A stretch of 64,000 nucleotides of DNA from Acinetobacter sp. C26M (GTDB lineage: Bacteria; Pseudomonadota; Gammaproteobacteria; Pseudomonadales; Moraxellaceae). How positions within the stretch are numbered: position 1 is the stretch's first letter; each line of letters starts with the position of its first letter. Under the pieces are notes generated by a model, which saw only the letters and a program-made list of their open reading frames with translations, searched no databases and had not been told where the DNA came from. The position numbers were made by a program, and so were the translations under genes. Positions 16,978 to 27,370 of the stretch are shown here, piece after piece. The DNA lies in the NCBI RefSeq assembly GCF_023702675.1, contig NZ_CP098478.1:186001-250000 (forward strand), read 5' to 3'.

Positions 16978-19809
16978 TCATTTCAACAAAGGTTTTAAGA
17001 ACTTCGCTGTATGTGAAATTTTAGATTTCACCACTTGCTCAGGTGTTCCTTCGGCAATGATTTGACCACCACCCGAACCACCTTCAGGACCTAGATCAAT
17101 CACCCAATCGGCAGTCTTGATCACATCCAGATTATGCTCAATCACCACGATGGTATTACCCTTATTGCGTAGCTCGTACAAAATGTCGAGTAACTTGGCA
17201 ATATCATGGAAATGCAGACCTGTAGTCGGTTCATCCAAGATATATAAGGTTCGACCTGTATCGCGTTTTGCCAACTCACGTGCCAGTTTTACTCGTTGCG
17301 CTTCACCACCTGAAAGGGTGGTTGCTGCTTGTCCTAAACGGATATAGCCAAGCCCGACTTGGGTCAAAGTATCTAAACGACGATGAATCACAGGAATAGC
17401 ACTAAAGAACTCAGCGGCATCTTCAACCGTCATTTCCAATACATCAGAAATGTTTTTGCCTTTATAACCGACTTCTAAGGTTTCGCGGTTATAACGCTTG
17501 CCATGACAGGCATCGCATGGCACATACATATCAGGTAGGAAGTGCATCGCGACCTTGATCATGCCATCGCCTTCACAGGCTTCACAACGTCCACCTTTCA
17601 CGTTAAACGAGAAACGGCCAGCACTATAACCACGCGCTTTGGCTTCAGGTGTTTGCGCAAACAATTCACGAATCGGTGTGAATAAACCTGTATAAGTTGC
17701 AGGGTTTGAACGTGGTGTACGGCCAATAGGACTTTGGTCAATATCAACCACTTTATCCAAATGCTGTAAGCCATCGATTGAATCAAACTTTTCCGCAGTC
17801 AGCGTGGTTGCACCATTTAGTTGAGTCGCAGCTAAAGGCAATAAGGTACGGTTAATCAGTGTTGATTTACCTGAACCTGAAACCCCTGTCACACAGGTCA
17901 TAATGCCCAATGGAATAGTCAAATCCACATTCTGTAAGTTATGTCCGCTTGCACCAGACAATTTGATGACTTCATCTGGACGTGGCGATTGAGTACGCTG
18001 TTTCGGTACTTCAATCTTCAATTTACCTGACAGATATTGACCTGTGAGTGAGTCAGGATGATTGGCTAACTCATCATAAGTACCTTCAGCAATCACGGCA
18101 CCGCCATGAATCCCAGCGCCTGGTCCGATATCAATAATATGGTCAGCAGCACGAATTGCATCTTCATCATGCTCAACTACCAGTACAGTATTGCCCAGAT
18201 CACGTAAACGAATCAGGGTTTGCAATAGGCGATCATTATCACGTTGATGTAGACCGATTGATGGCTCATCCAGTACATACATCACGCCCATCAAGCCTGC
18301 ACCGATTTGTGACGCCAGACGGATACGTTGTGCTTCACCCCCTGAAAGGGTTTCTGCGGAACGTGCCAAGCTGAGATAGTTCAGGCCAACGCTGACCAAG
18401 AAATGTAAACGTTCACGAATCTCTTTAAAGATTTTATCAGCGATTTCACCTTTAGCGCCTTCAAGATTCAGGTCTTGATAATAATTTTCCGCATCACCAA
18501 TCGACATTTTAGTGATTTGGGCAATGGTCTTGTCTTTAACTCGCACATGACGAGAAATCTCATTCAGACGCGAACCACCACAAGCATCACAAGCTGCGTT
18601 AGACAGGTATTGGGCTAAATCATCACGTACATAATTGGATTCAGTCTCGCGGTAGCGACGTTCTAAATGCGGCAAAATCCCTTCAAAAGCTTGCACGCGG
18701 CTGTGTTTACGACCACGTTCATCAATATAACTCAGATCGATTTTCTCTTTGCCTGAGCCTTGTAAGAATTTTTTCTGGGTGTCTTTATCTAGTGTGTTCC
18801 ACGGTTGATCGAGATCAATACTGAAATGATCAGCCACTTTTTGCAGCATGGTGTAGTAATACGGGCGCTGTCTGTCCCAACCACGAATTGCACCTTGGCT
18901 GATTGAAACTTCAGGATTTGGAATCAGTTTATCAGCACTGAAATGGCTGCGTGTCCCCAAGCCATCGCAGACAGGGCAGGCACCGAAGGGATTATTGAAT
19001 GAGAATAGACGTGGTTCAAGTTCAGCTACGGCACGGTCACATTCAGGGCATGAGTGTTTTGCTGAAAAGACACGTTCAGGATGCTCACCGTTCATCCAAG
19101 ATAATACTGCGATATCACCGCCTAAACGTAATGCGGTCTCAAATGATTCTGCGATACGGTTACCGAGATCGTCACGTACTTTAAAGCGATCGACCACCAC
19201 TTCAATGGTGTGTTTTTTCTTTTTGTCCAGTTCAGGTGGGGTATCGATATCAATGATTTCACCATCGACACGGGCACGCACAAAACCTTGGCCTTGGAGT
19301 TGTTCAAACAACTGGGTGTATTCACCTTTACGCTCACGCACCACAGGTGCAAGCAACATCAGCGCTGTACCTTCTTCAAGCCCTTTTACCGCATCAACCA
19401 TCTCTGAAATGGTTTGTGCCACCATCGGCAGATCATGTTCAGGGCAGTAAGGTGTACCCACGCGCGCGTAGAGCAAACGCAAATAGTCGTAAATTTCAGT
19501 AATGGTACCGACAGTTGAACGTGGGTTATGGCTGGTGGACTTTTGCTCAATTGCAATTGCAGGGGATAGACCTTCAATCGAATCGACTTCTGGTTTTTCC
19601 ATTTGTGAAAGGAATTGACGTGCATAAGCCGAAAGCGATTCGACATAACGACGTTGACCTTCGGCATACAAGGTATCAAAAGCCAATGATGATTTACCTG
19701 AGCCAGAAAGTCCCGTAATCACCACAAACTTGTCACGTGGAATATCGAGTGACACATTTTTTAAATTATGGGTACGTGCGCCTCGAATACGGATATGACT
19801 TTGACTCAT
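16978..19809 (-). CDS. uvrA: excinuclease ABC subunit A
   Basis: This 943-residue DNA damage-recognition ATPase of nucleotide excision repair works with UvrB. Two ABC ATPase modules are visible: Walker [10 protein letters not shown] near residue 33 and GVSGSGKST in the second half, each with an LSGGEAQR signature ([31 protein letters not shown]). Zinc-finger cysteine clusters (CPECD...CPVCDGLG and CEACEGDG...CDACHGKR) are present. Length is standard. The gene stands alone, with ssb about 7 kb away rather than adjacent as in enterobacteria. Confidence 0.98.
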   Translation of the reverse strand: MSQSHIRIRGARTHNLKNVSLDIPRDKFVVITGLSGSGKSSLAFDTLYAEGQRRYVESLSAYARQFLSQMEKPEVDSIEGLSPAIAIEQKSTSHNPRSTVGTITEIYDYLRLLYARVGTPYCPEHDLPMVAQTISEMVDAVKGLEEGTALMLLAPVVRERKGEYTQLFEQLQGQGFVRARVDGEIIDIDTPPELDKKKKHTIEVVVDRFKVRDDLGNRIAESFETALRLGGDIAVLSWMNGEHPERVFSAKHSCPECDRAVAELEPRLFSFNNPFGACPVCDGLGTRSHFSADKLIPNPEVSISQGAIRGWDRQRPYYYTMLQKVADHFSIDLDQPWNTLDKDTQKKFLQGSGKEKIDLSYIDERGRKHSRVQAFEGILPHLERRYRETESNYVRDDLAQYLSNAACDACGGSRLNEISRHVRVKDKTIAQITKMSIGDAENYYQDLNLEGAKGEIADKIFKEIRERLHFLVSVGLNYLSLARSAETLSGGEAQRIRLASQIGAGLMGVMYVLDEPSIGLHQRDNDRLLQTLIRLRDLGNTVLVVEHDEDAIRAADHIIDIGPGAGIHGGAVIAEGTYDELANHPDSLTGQYLSGKLKIEVPKQRTQSPRPDEVIKLSGASGHNLQNVDLTIPLGIMTCVTGVSGSGKSTLINRTLLPLAATQLNGATTLTAEKFDSIDGLQHLDKVVDIDQSPIGRTPRSNPATYTGLFTPIRELFAQTPEAKARGYSAGRFSFNVKGGRCEACEGDGMIKVAMHFLPDMYVPCDACHGKRYNRETLEVGYKGKNISDVLEMTVEDAAEFFSAIPVIHRRLDTLTQVGLGYIRLGQAATTLSGGEAQRVKLARELAKRDTGRTLYILDEPTTGLHFHDIAKLLDILYELRNKGNTIVVIEHNLDVIKTADWVIDLGPEGGSGGGQIIAEGTPEQVVKSKISHTAKFLKPLLK

Positions 19810-20017
19810 AAATACATCTCAATAAGCTGAATATGAAAACGTGTATATGATAGCGATTTAAAATCGTTCAAGTGGTATAAAAATAATTAAAACGACAAAT
19901 TGTGACGGTTAATGAACTGGTTCACATTTATCTCACGCCAAGCGCCTAGTATTTTTAGCATTCAATGCCTCAGATTACCATGTAAAAATTGATCACTTAT
20001 TAAAATACATAATTAAC

Positions 20018-20032
20018 TAGACGACTGGTCTA
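20018..20032. promoter_or_regulatory. candidate NemR/TetR-type operator
   Basis: The inverted repeat TAGAC-N5-GTCTA lies 15 bp before the likely start of the TetR-family gene, overlapping its presumed promoter. The half-sites resemble those described for NemR-type repressors. It is inferred to mediate autorepression. Confidence 0.5.
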
Positions 20033-20047
20033 ATATTGATTTATAGT

Positions 20048-20656
20048 ATGGCTATGAAACGATCAAATAAAAGTGAAGCCACTCGACAACATATTCTTGA
20101 TACCAGCTTTGAGCTGGTATTGCGTAAAGGTTTTGTCGGTGTTGGCTTACAAGAGATTCTCAAGGCCTGTGATGTCCCGAAAGGGTCGTTCTACCATTAT
20201 TTTGCTTCTAAAGAGGCATTTGGTTGTGCCTTACTGGAACAGTATATGGCGGATTATAAAATCCGTGTCGAGCAACTCTGGCAGCAGACTGAACAGAATG
20301 CTTATGCGCGGTTGATGGCGTTATGGCAGGCGTGGATCGATGATCCTGTTCATGGTAGCTGGGCCGAGAACTGTCTCATTGTGAAATTAGCAGCAGAGGT
20401 TTCAGATTTATCGGAAGACATGCGCCAAATTCTCAACCTTGGTGTGCATCGGTTGACACAACGCGTGTCTTTGTTATTGCAAGAAGGGCAACAACAAGGC
20501 TCGATTCCTGCCCATCTTGACCCATTAAAAACGGCCCAAGTGATGTATCAACTGTGGCTGGGTGCCGCCTTGATGACCAAACTGGCCCAAGACAAAGCAC
20601 CGCTACATTTAGCTTTAGAAACCACTCAACAGCTGCTCCAACCGATTAAGGAATAA
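20048..20656 (+). CDS. TetR-family regulator, NemR-like
   Basis: This protein (about 202 residues) has an N-terminal TetR helix-turn-helix (CDVPKGSFYHYFASKEAFG) and a ligand/redox domain containing ENCLIVKLAAEVSDLSEDMR. That segment aligns with the E. coli NemR segment holding the redox-sensing Cys106; Cys109 here is conserved while the second NemR cysteine is Ser. It therefore likely senses electrophiles or reactive chlorine species. ATG at 20048 or 20054 are both possible. The downstream MDR reductase starts 3 bp after its stop, so they form an operon. Confidence 0.87.
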   Translation: MAMKRSNKSEATRQHILDTSFELVLRKGFVGVGLQEILKACDVPKGSFYHYFASKEAFGCALLEQYMADYKIRVEQLWQQTEQNAYARLMALWQAWIDDPVHGSWAENCLIVKLAAEVSDLSEDMRQILNLGVHRLTQRVSLLLQEGQQQGSIPAHLDPLKTAQVMYQLWLGAALMTKLAQDKAPLHLALETTQQLLQPIKE

Positions 20657-20659
20657 AAC

Positions 20660-21643
20660 ATGCAAAGTATTATCCATCACAGTTTTGGTGAACCCGTCGA
20701 TGTGTTGCAGTTGGGTGAGATGCCGCAGCCTGAGCCGAAAGTAGGTGAAGTTCGTATCAAGATGATTATGTCTCCAATCCATAATCATGATGTTTGGACC
20801 GTACGTGGTAGCTATGGTTATAAGCCAAGCTTGCCTGCGATTGGTGGTAGCGAAGCGGTGGGTATTGTCGATGCAGTGGGTGAAGGGGTTGATGCAAGTA
20901 AATTAGGGCAGCGCGTTGCGGTCGCCGGGGTACATGGTAGTTGGGCAGAATACTTCATCGCGCCAGCAGCAAGTATCATTCCGTTAAATGATGCGATTGA
21001 TGATCAGACAGCAGCACAACTAATTGGGATGCCGATCAGCGCTTTGATGTTACTCGATTTTGTAAATGTACAAGCTGGTCAATGGCTGATTCAAAATACG
21101 GCAAATGGCGCGGTAGGGAAAACGGTTGCCATGATTGCCCAAGCGCGTGGTCTACAAGTGATTAATTTGGTTCGGCGTAGTGATGCGATTGCGGAAATGC
21201 AGGCATTGGGGATTCAGCATGTGGTTGCGACAGATCAGCCAGACTGGAAACAACAGGTAAAAGCCATACATGCGGATCAGCCACTAATTGCTGGGGTGGA
21301 TTCAATTGGCGGCAGTGCTAGCGGCGAAATGTTGAATCTACTCAGTGAAAATAGTCTATTGGTTTCGTTTGGTAGTATGACTGGTGAGACTATGCAGATC
21401 TCATCGGGGGATCTGATTTTTAAACAAGCCACGGTTAAAGGTTTCTGGGCCAGTGTGGTCAATAAGGAAATGCCAGTAGAGCGTAAAAAGGCTTTGTTTG
21501 TGGAATTACTAACACTTGCGACGCAGAAAAAACTGATTCTACCTGTTGAAGGGGTTTTTAGTTTCGATCAGATCGAAGCGGCTGCATTGAAAGCAACTCA
21601 AGGTGTACGTCAAGGTAAAGTATTGTTAACACCATCACTGTAA
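20660..21643 (+). CDS. zinc-independent MDR-family oxidoreductase (quinone/enoyl reductase-like)
   Basis: This 327-residue medium-chain dehydrogenase/reductase has an N-terminal GroES-like domain and a Rossmann domain with NTANGAVGKTVAMIAQARG, the NADPH-binding motif of 2-enoyl thioester and quinone reductases. No catalytic zinc ligands are evident. It follows the NemR-like repressor by 3 bp and precedes a DUF1304 gene, so it is probably induced by electrophiles or quinones and detoxifies them. Confidence 0.85.
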   Translation: MQSIIHHSFGEPVDVLQLGEMPQPEPKVGEVRIKMIMSPIHNHDVWTVRGSYGYKPSLPAIGGSEAVGIVDAVGEGVDASKLGQRVAVAGVHGSWAEYFIAPAASIIPLNDAIDDQTAAQLIGMPISALMLLDFVNVQAGQWLIQNTANGAVGKTVAMIAQARGLQVINLVRRSDAIAEMQALGIQHVVATDQPDWKQQVKAIHADQPLIAGVDSIGGSASGEMLNLLSENSLLVSFGSMTGETMQISSGDLIFKQATVKGFWASVVNKEMPVERKKALFVELLTLATQKKLILPVEGVFSFDQIEAAALKATQGVRQGKVLLTPSL

Positions 21644-21706
21644 AATACTGGGTCAGTTTTGTGACTGATCCAATCAATTTCAAACACAATAAAAAGGAAA
21701 AATCGC

Positions 21707-22060
21707 ATGTTGGGACAAGTACTGATCGGGTTAATTGCAGTATTGCATGTTTATATTTTGGTGCTGGAAATGTTTTTATGGGACAAACCCTATGGGTTAA
21801 AGGCCTTTGGCAATAGTCTGGAAAAAGCACAACTGACCAAAGTGTTGGCACAAAATCAGGGGCTGTATAATGGTTTTCTTGCCGCAGGCCTATTCTGGTC
21901 ATTACTCGCACCTGCAACATATGCCATTGCGATTGCCAATTTCTTTTTGGGCTGTGTATTGATTGCAGGGATTTACGGTGGACTCACTGCGAGTAAAAAG
22001 ATTATCTATATTCAGGCTGTACCTGCATTGATTGCTTTAATTGTGGTGAATGTTTTTTAA
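21707..22060 (+). CDS. DUF1304 membrane protein
   Basis: This 117-residue protein has four predicted transmembrane segments. The N-terminal LIGLIAVLHVYILVLEMFLW followed by AFGNS is characteristic of DUF1304. Function is unknown; it is the third gene of the NemR-like operon (63-bp gap, good AAGGAAAAA ribosome-binding site), suggesting a part in the same stress response. Confidence 0.85.
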   Translation: MLGQVLIGLIAVLHVYILVLEMFLWDKPYGLKAFGNSLEKAQLTKVLAQNQGLYNGFLAAGLFWSLLAPATYAIAIANFFLGCVLIAGIYGGLTASKKIIYIQAVPALIALIVVNVF

Positions 22061-22158
22061 GCGAGCAATAAAAGTAGGCATTTAATCTGATTTATGCTTT
22101 AATGCGCTCAGTTTGAGATGAGCCTCATACAGTATATCGGACGATACGATATACGACT

Positions 22159-22182
22159 AAGCCCCTATATGGGGCTTTTTTA
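22159..22182 (+). terminator. rho-independent terminator
   Basis: An AAGCCCC/GGGGCTT stem with a T run lies about 100 bp beyond the DUF1304 gene. A separate inverted repeat TATATCG/CGATATA (22133-22153) lies just before it. The remainder of 22061-22366 holds no recognisable gene. Confidence 0.85.
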
Positions 22183-22366
22183 TGTCTCAAGGAAAACCTA
22201 CTGTGCTGCCTATATCTTGATAAAGAGCAAGACTGGGAATTATGGATAAAGGAGTGCCACAAGTTGCCATTTTTGGTCATCATGTGTGAATAAAATCAAA
22301 AAACATCTTCTGAAATTTAAAATAAATAGATTAAAATTAATAAGATAAAGAAAATGAGCAATAATA

Positions 22367-23101
22367 ATGTTAAGAAAAATCGTGTTATTCGGATGTGGAT
22401 TGTTTTTTTGTCTTGGGGTGGCAGCACAAGAGACAAAAATTCTTGGATTTGATCAGGTTTTTAATTTAAATCATGATGAGCTTTATGAAGTAGAGCTGCA
22501 AAAGCTAAATCCAAGCTCTCAATTGTGGACTGCTTTTTATTTAATTGGTGTTCCAAAATCTGCAGCAATGAATACAAAAGCTGATTTTGTGATCAGTGGT
22601 GAGGGTGTCATTAATAAAGATCATCCGGCGAATCCAACAGAAGTTGTCAGTTTAGTCGCCAATAATTTACCAGCACGGCAAAACTATTCTTTTAAAGAGT
22701 TTGATGATTTGGTTGAAGAAATCGAAGATCAAACGGGAAAGCAAGTACAAGACCCAGTATTGGGTGACGCGAGTAATGTCCGTGTTTATGGTCAAGTTAT
22801 TGATTGGATTCCTGAATATAATTTACAAAAGCCCGCTAAAATTAGCTTTGGTATAGCAAACCCCCAAGATTTTGAAATCAAGGCCGCTTATTTGTTGATA
22901 GGGGAAGGGGAAAAAACACCACAAATAATAGCACTGAATATTCATCAAAAAATGGATGCTGAACAAGTGCAGAATTCTTTCCAAGATAAAAGTCGTAGTC
23001 ATGAATTAAGTTTTGCCCGTTTCGAGGCTAAATTTCTTATTTTTTTAGTGATTATCGCGGCAACCATTTTTCTCAATTGGGGTAAATGGCGCAGGAATTA
23101 A
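22367..23101 (+). CDS. secreted/membrane-anchored protein of unknown function
   Basis: This 244-residue protein has a signal peptide (cleavage near GVAAQ-E, residues 20-21), a polar body and a C-terminal transmembrane segment (FLIFLVIIAATIFLNWGKW) with basic residues after it. It is therefore probably anchored in the inner membrane with a periplasmic domain. I recognise no domain. It stands alone between terminators, upstream of convergent tenA. Confidence 0.65.
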   Translation: MLRKIVLFGCGLFFCLGVAAQETKILGFDQVFNLNHDELYEVELQKLNPSSQLWTAFYLIGVPKSAAMNTKADFVISGEGVINKDHPANPTEVVSLVANNLPARQNYSFKEFDDLVEEIEDQTGKQVQDPVLGDASNVRVYGQVIDWIPEYNLQKPAKISFGIANPQDFEIKAAYLLIGEGEKTPQIIALNIHQKMDAEQVQNSFQDKSRSHELSFARFEAKFLIFLVIIAATIFLNWGKWRRN

Positions 23102-23129
23102 ATATTTCAATCAGTTTTATATGTGATGT

Positions 23130-23154
23130 AAAAGGAGGGCCTTCCCCTCCTTTT
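23130..23154. terminator. bidirectional terminator
   Basis: The AAAAGGAGGG/CCCTCCTTTT stem lies between the convergent unknown gene and tenA. Confidence 0.8.
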
Positions 23155-23177
23155 ACAAGCGAGTGGATCAGGATTAT

Positions 23178-23846
23178 TTAATCCAAACCTAACCATTGGC
23201 GTTGCTGATAAGCACTATCCCAGAATAACCATTCCAGTTTTGCGCCCATGGTATAAGCCGCATGCATTTTGGCTAAAGTATCTTCATCACAACGTGCAGC
23301 GACTTTATCAACCGTCGCAATCACGTTACGAACTGCGGTATTGAACTCTTCACCTGCATAGGTATCGATCCATGCTTGGTAAGGATTGTTGGCAACGGAC
23401 TGACTGACGATATCTTTACCCACTTCGGCATAAATCCAGAAACATGGCAATAATGCTGCCAGAATGACAGGATAGCTTTCAGACCAAGCTGTGGCTGTCA
23501 GAAAAGAGGTGTAATGATGACAGGCAAGCGTGAGCGGTGTGCTTTCAAACTCAGTTTTGCTGATCTCAAATTCCTGCATAAAGTCACTGTGTAAACTGCG
23601 TTCCACAATAATGGCGATTTTAGCCGCCTCAGAAAATTGAATCACATCGTCAGCTTCATAAGCTTTTGCCGCAGCCACAGCAAGGGCGCGACCATAAGCC
23701 AATAAGTAATGTGCATCTTGAATCACATAATGACAAAAGGCTTCACGGTCTAATGAACCTGCTGCAAGTTCTTGATTAAACGGGAGTGCTAATATTTTTT
23801 GATATAAATTTTGATTACGTTGCCAAACATCTTGAGAAAACGTCAT
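23178..23846 (-). CDS. tenA: TenA-family aminopyrimidine aminohydrolase / thiaminase II
   Basis: This 222-residue all-helical enzyme salvages thiamin pyrimidine by hydrolysing aminopyrimidine precursors. Active-site residues match Bacillus TenA in identity and number: Asp44, Tyr47, Tyr112, Cys135 (LLPCFW), Tyr139, Tyr163 and Glu205. It stands alone; I saw no TPP riboswitch in the 150 bp upstream. Confidence 0.93.
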   Translation of the reverse strand: MTFSQDVWQRNQNLYQKILALPFNQELAAGSLDREAFCHYVIQDAHYLLAYGRALAVAAAKAYEADDVIQFSEAAKIAIIVERSLHSDFMQEFEISKTEFESTPLTLACHHYTSFLTATAWSESYPVILAALLPCFWIYAEVGKDIVSQSVANNPYQAWIDTYAGEEFNTAVRNVIATVDKVAARCDEDTLAKMHAAYTMGAKLEWLFWDSAYQQRQWLGLD

Positions 23847-24017
23847 GGATTGAACCTATTAAAGCAAGCCGAAAAGAAATCTGTCAGCACTATAACAGAG
23901 TCTTACGGTGATAATTTTTTCTTCAAAATAAGTGCAACAATCTTTTGTCTATTTCAGCTAAAACTCGCCTACAATAGACGCATTTTATAACCCTACGATT
24001 TGAATAAAAGGTTGCTC

Positions 24018-25100
24018 ATGAAGCATTTCCGTTTCTCAATATTTTTTACGGTAGTGTGCTTAGCACTATCTGCCTACTGGGGCTATACGCATGGTCCTGA
24101 AGCAGGCGTAGCAACCATGCTTAAAGCATTGACGATTACAGCAATTTTAGCAGTGATGGAAGTCTCTTTATCATTTGATAATGCGGTTGTAAATGCGTCG
24201 GTACTCCGTGGTTGGGATCATTTCTGGAAGATGATCTTCTTAACGGTTGGTATCTTAATTGCCGTATTTGGTATGCGTTTAATCTTCCCTGTTGTGATTG
24301 TCGCAGTAACTGCTGATATGGGCATGATTGAAGTGGCTAAATTGGCGCTGAATGATCCAAAAACCTATTCAGAGCGGTTAATGGCACATCATGCTGAAAT
24401 TGCAGCATTTGGTGGTACCTTCTTATTATTGGTATTCCTGAACTTCTTCTTTGATGATGGTAAAGAAACCCATTGGTTTAAGTGGTTAGAAGCGAAACTG
24501 GCGCACTTGGCTAGCGTGCCTGCAATGTCGGTTTTCCTTGCATTAATTGCGATGATTATCATGGCTGCAAACGTGGAAGAATCGGCACGTTTGGCGGTGA
24601 CCATGGCGGGTATCTGGGGCATCGTGGTGTATATCGGTGTACAAGTGCTGAGTCATTTATTGGGTGGTGAACCTGAGATTGATGAGAATGGCAATGCAGT
24701 GACTCATGACTCGAATGGTGCAGCTACAGGTGTGGTGAAAGCTGGTTTTGGTGGTTTCCTTTATCTTGAAGTACTTGATGCATCGTTCAGTTTTGACGGT
24801 GTGATTGGTGCCTTTGCAATTACCAGTGATGTGGTCATTATCATGCTAGGTTTGGCAATTGGTGCGATCTTCGTTCGTTCGATGACCATTTATTTGGTTG
24901 AGAAAGGCACTTTGGATGCCTATATCTTCTTGGAACATGGTGCGCATTATGCGATAGGTGCCTTAGCATTCATCATGATTGCCAGCGGTACTGGTTTACA
25001 TGTACCTGAAATTGTGACGGGTCTGATCGGTGTGGCCTTTATTGTTTGGGCGGTGATTGCCTCGATCCAATATAGCAAGCGCGAACAACAAGCCTCTTAA
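24018..25100 (+). CDS. DUF475 / TerC-like integral membrane protein
   Basis: This 360-residue polytopic protein has the two TerC-like acidic motifs, EVSLSFDNAVVNA near residue 45 and EVLDASFSFDGVIGAF near 250, in transmembrane segments. Some TerC relatives export manganese or help metalate membrane proteins; the role of DUF475 members is not established. The ATG at 24018 is chosen for its AAAAGG ribosome-binding site over an in-frame TTG at 24000. No yybP-ykoY riboswitch is seen upstream. Confidence 0.85.
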   Translation: MKHFRFSIFFTVVCLALSAYWGYTHGPEAGVATMLKALTITAILAVMEVSLSFDNAVVNASVLRGWDHFWKMIFLTVGILIAVFGMRLIFPVVIVAVTADMGMIEVAKLALNDPKTYSERLMAHHAEIAAFGGTFLLLVFLNFFFDDGKETHWFKWLEAKLAHLASVPAMSVFLALIAMIIMAANVEESARLAVTMAGIWGIVVYIGVQVLSHLLGGEPEIDENGNAVTHDSNGAATGVVKAGFGGFLYLEVLDASFSFDGVIGAFAITSDVVIIMLGLAIGAIFVRSMTIYLVEKGTLDAYIFLEHGAHYAIGALAFIMIASGTGLHVPEIVTGLIGVAFIVWAVIASIQYSKREQQAS

Positions 25101-25130
25101 GCTTGTTTTCAGCTTGGTCAGCTATTGTAA

Positions 25131-25164
25131 ATAAAGGAGCGAACATCGCTCCTTTATTTTTTTC
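25131..25164 (+). terminator. rho-independent terminator
   Basis: The ATAAAGGAGCGA/TCGCTCCTTTAT stem is followed by seven T residues, 30 bp after the DUF475 stop. Confidence 0.9.
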
Positions 25165-25258
25165 TCTGAAGAAAGATTGTGTTTTTCATAATCTACTTAC
25201 AACCTTTGTAGGCGAATGGCTTATAATTCGCTGAGCCAGTTATAGTGTCTTATCAACA

Positions 25259-26620
25259 ATGAATGCTTTAGAACGCCGTTCAACCTTTGCCTTAAGTAGC
25301 ATTTTTGCCTTACGCATGTTGGGCTTGTTCATGATTATTCCTGTGTTTTCAGTCGCAGGGCAATCCTATCAATACGCCACGCCAGCCTTAATTGGTCTAG
25401 CGGTTGGGGTATATGGCTTAACCCAAGCAATTTTACAGATTCCATTTAGTTTATTGGCCGACCGGTTTAGTCGTAAGCCTTTGGTGGTTTTGGGTTTATT
25501 GTTATTTGCAATTGGCGGTGCAATCGCAGGTTTATCCGACACAATTTATGGCGTGATTATTGGTCGTGCGATTGCTGGTGCTGGTGCGGTTTCTGCGGTA
25601 GTAATGGCATTGCTGGCAGATGTCACGCGTGAAGAACAACGGACCAAAGCCATGGCCGTAATGGGCATGAGTATTGGCTTATCTTTTGTGGTGGCATTTA
25701 GTCTAGGGCCATGGCTCACCAGTTTAGTCGGCATTTCAGGCTTATTTTTTGTGACAACGATTATGGGCTTGGCTGCGATTGCAATGCTATTGCTTGTACC
25801 TAAAGTCACGCGACACCATCGAAATTATAAGCAAGGTTATTTGAATCAGCTCAAGCAAGTTATTCAAATGGGCGAGTTGAATCGTCTGCATGTCTCTGTC
25901 TTTGCACTGCATTTATTGCTCACTGCGATGTTCATTTATGTGCCTTCACAGCTGATCGAATATGCACAAATTCCTTTAGCAAAACATGGCTTAGTCTATT
26001 TGCCTTTGTTAGTTATTAGTCTGTTCTTTGCTTTTCCAAGCATTATCATCGCGGAAAAATATCGTAAAATGCGCGGTATTTTTCTCACTGCAATTGCAGG
26101 GATTATCAGTGGTTTATTGATCCTGATTTTTGGCTATGAATCGAAATATGTTTTATTGGCTGGATTAGGCTTGTTCTTTATTGCTTTTAACGTGATGGAA
26201 GCATTATTGCCATCTTGGTTATCAAAAGCAGCTCCGATTCAATCGAAAGCCACAGCAATGGGTGTCAATGCAAGTAGCCAGTTTTTGGGTGCCTTCTTTG
26301 GCGGAACCTTGGGCGGGCAGCTTTTGATGTTACAGAATACTGCGCTCGGGTGGAGTGTGCTGACGGGGATTGCTATAATATGGCTGCTGATTAGTTTTGG
26401 TCTGGCCCAGCCGAAATATTTATCTTCGATTGTGTTACCTTTACCTCAGGCGATACAAACAGATGAATGGACTTCAAAATTGTTGGCGATTCGTGGTATT
26501 GAAGAAGTCGTGGTGATGCCAGAACAGCAAGTTGCATATATTAAAGTCGATAAACAGAGCATTGATGATGCCGGGCGACAAGATTTAACGCACTTGATTG
26601 GCAAAGAGGTAGCCATTTAA
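25259..26620 (+). CDS. MFS transporter with C-terminal YAM-like domain (YajR-like)
   Basis: This 453-residue major facilitator protein has 12 transmembrane segments, with motif A (LADRFSRKPLVVLG) between TM2 and TM3. A soluble C-terminal tail of about 60 residues (LLAIRGIEEVVVMPEQQVAYIKVD) resembles the ferredoxin-like YAM domain of E. coli YajR. The substrate is unknown. It lies 51 bp upstream of ssb on the same strand. Confidence 0.88.
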   Translation: MNALERRSTFALSSIFALRMLGLFMIIPVFSVAGQSYQYATPALIGLAVGVYGLTQAILQIPFSLLADRFSRKPLVVLGLLLFAIGGAIAGLSDTIYGVIIGRAIAGAGAVSAVVMALLADVTREEQRTKAMAVMGMSIGLSFVVAFSLGPWLTSLVGISGLFFVTTIMGLAAIAMLLLVPKVTRHHRNYKQGYLNQLKQVIQMGELNRLHVSVFALHLLLTAMFIYVPSQLIEYAQIPLAKHGLVYLPLLVISLFFAFPSIIIAEKYRKMRGIFLTAIAGIISGLLILIFGYESKYVLLAGLGLFFIAFNVMEALLPSWLSKAAPIQSKATAMGVNASSQFLGAFFGGTLGGQLLMLQNTALGWSVLTGIAIIWLLISFGLAQPKYLSSIVLPLPQAIQTDEWTSKLLAIRGIEEVVVMPEQQVAYIKVDKQSIDDAGRQDLTHLIGKEVAI

Positions 26621-26671
26621 TCATAACTCTTATAAAGTAAAACGTAGAAATATATAGGATGAAGACAGCTA

Positions 26672-27265
26672 ATGCGTGGTGTGAATAAAGTTATTTTAGT
26701 AGGTACTTTAGGTAAAGATCCGGAAACAAAAACTTTTCCAAATGGTGGATCATTGACTCAATTCTCGATTGCGACAAGTGAATCGTGGATGGACAAAAGT
26801 ACAGGTGAACGTAAAGAGCAAACAGAATGGCACCGTATCGTGTTACATAACCGTTTAGGTGAGATTGCACAGCAATATCTGCGTAAAGGTTCAAAAGTGT
26901 ATATCGAAGGTTCATTGCGTACCCGCCAATGGACAGACCAAAATGGTCAAGAGCGTTACAGCACGGAAATTCGTGGTGACCAAATGCAAATGCTCGATAG
27001 CCGTCAACAAGGCGAGCAGAGCGGTGGTGACTTTAATCAACCTCGTTTTAACAACAATAATAACCAAGGTGGCAGTTACCAAAATACCGGTTATAACAAT
27101 AACAACAATCAAAGTGGTTATGGTCAAGGCGGTGGTTTTAATGGTGGCAACCAGCAAGGTAATTATGCAGGTAGTCCACAAGCAGGCAACGGTTTTAATA
27201 CACCAAAAGCAGCGCCGCAACCTGCTGCTGCACCTGCTGACTTAGATGATGATTTACCGTTCTAG
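26672..27265 (+). CDS. ssb: single-stranded DNA-binding protein
   Basis: This 197-residue SSB has an N-terminal OB-fold ([47 protein letters not shown]), a Gly/Asn/Gln-rich linker from about residue 120 and the acidic tip DDDLPF that recruits repair and replication partners. A strong AGGATGAAG ribosome-binding site precedes it. Length is at the long end for SSBs because of the expanded linker. Confidence 0.97.
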   Translation: MRGVNKVILVGTLGKDPETKTFPNGGSLTQFSIATSESWMDKSTGERKEQTEWHRIVLHNRLGEIAQQYLRKGSKVYIEGSLRTRQWTDQNGQERYSTEIRGDQMQMLDSRQQGEQSGGDFNQPRFNNNNNQGGSYQNTGYNNNNNQSGYGQGGGFNGGNQQGNYAGSPQAGNGFNTPKAAPQPAAAPADLDDDLPF

Positions 27266-27326
27266 TACACCCTAGAGACATAGTTTGTTAAATTTATAAA
27301 ATTAATTTTAATAAACAATATGTTAT

Positions 27327-27370
27327 GAAAAAGTTTACAGCAATTATAAGTAATTCTGTAAACTTTTTTT
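27327..27370. terminator. terminator after ssb
   Basis: The AAAGTTTACAG/CTGTAAACTTT stem has A and T runs on either side, 60 bp past ssb. It works in both directions. Confidence 0.75.

Noticed and set aside
18995..19450. 151-codon plus-strand frame inside uvrA
   Set aside because: Antisense shadow of a strongly conserved gene with no independent support.
23847..24017. yybP-ykoY manganese riboswitch before the TerC-like gene, or a TPP riboswitch before tenA
   Set aside because: The conserved core sequences of neither element are visible.
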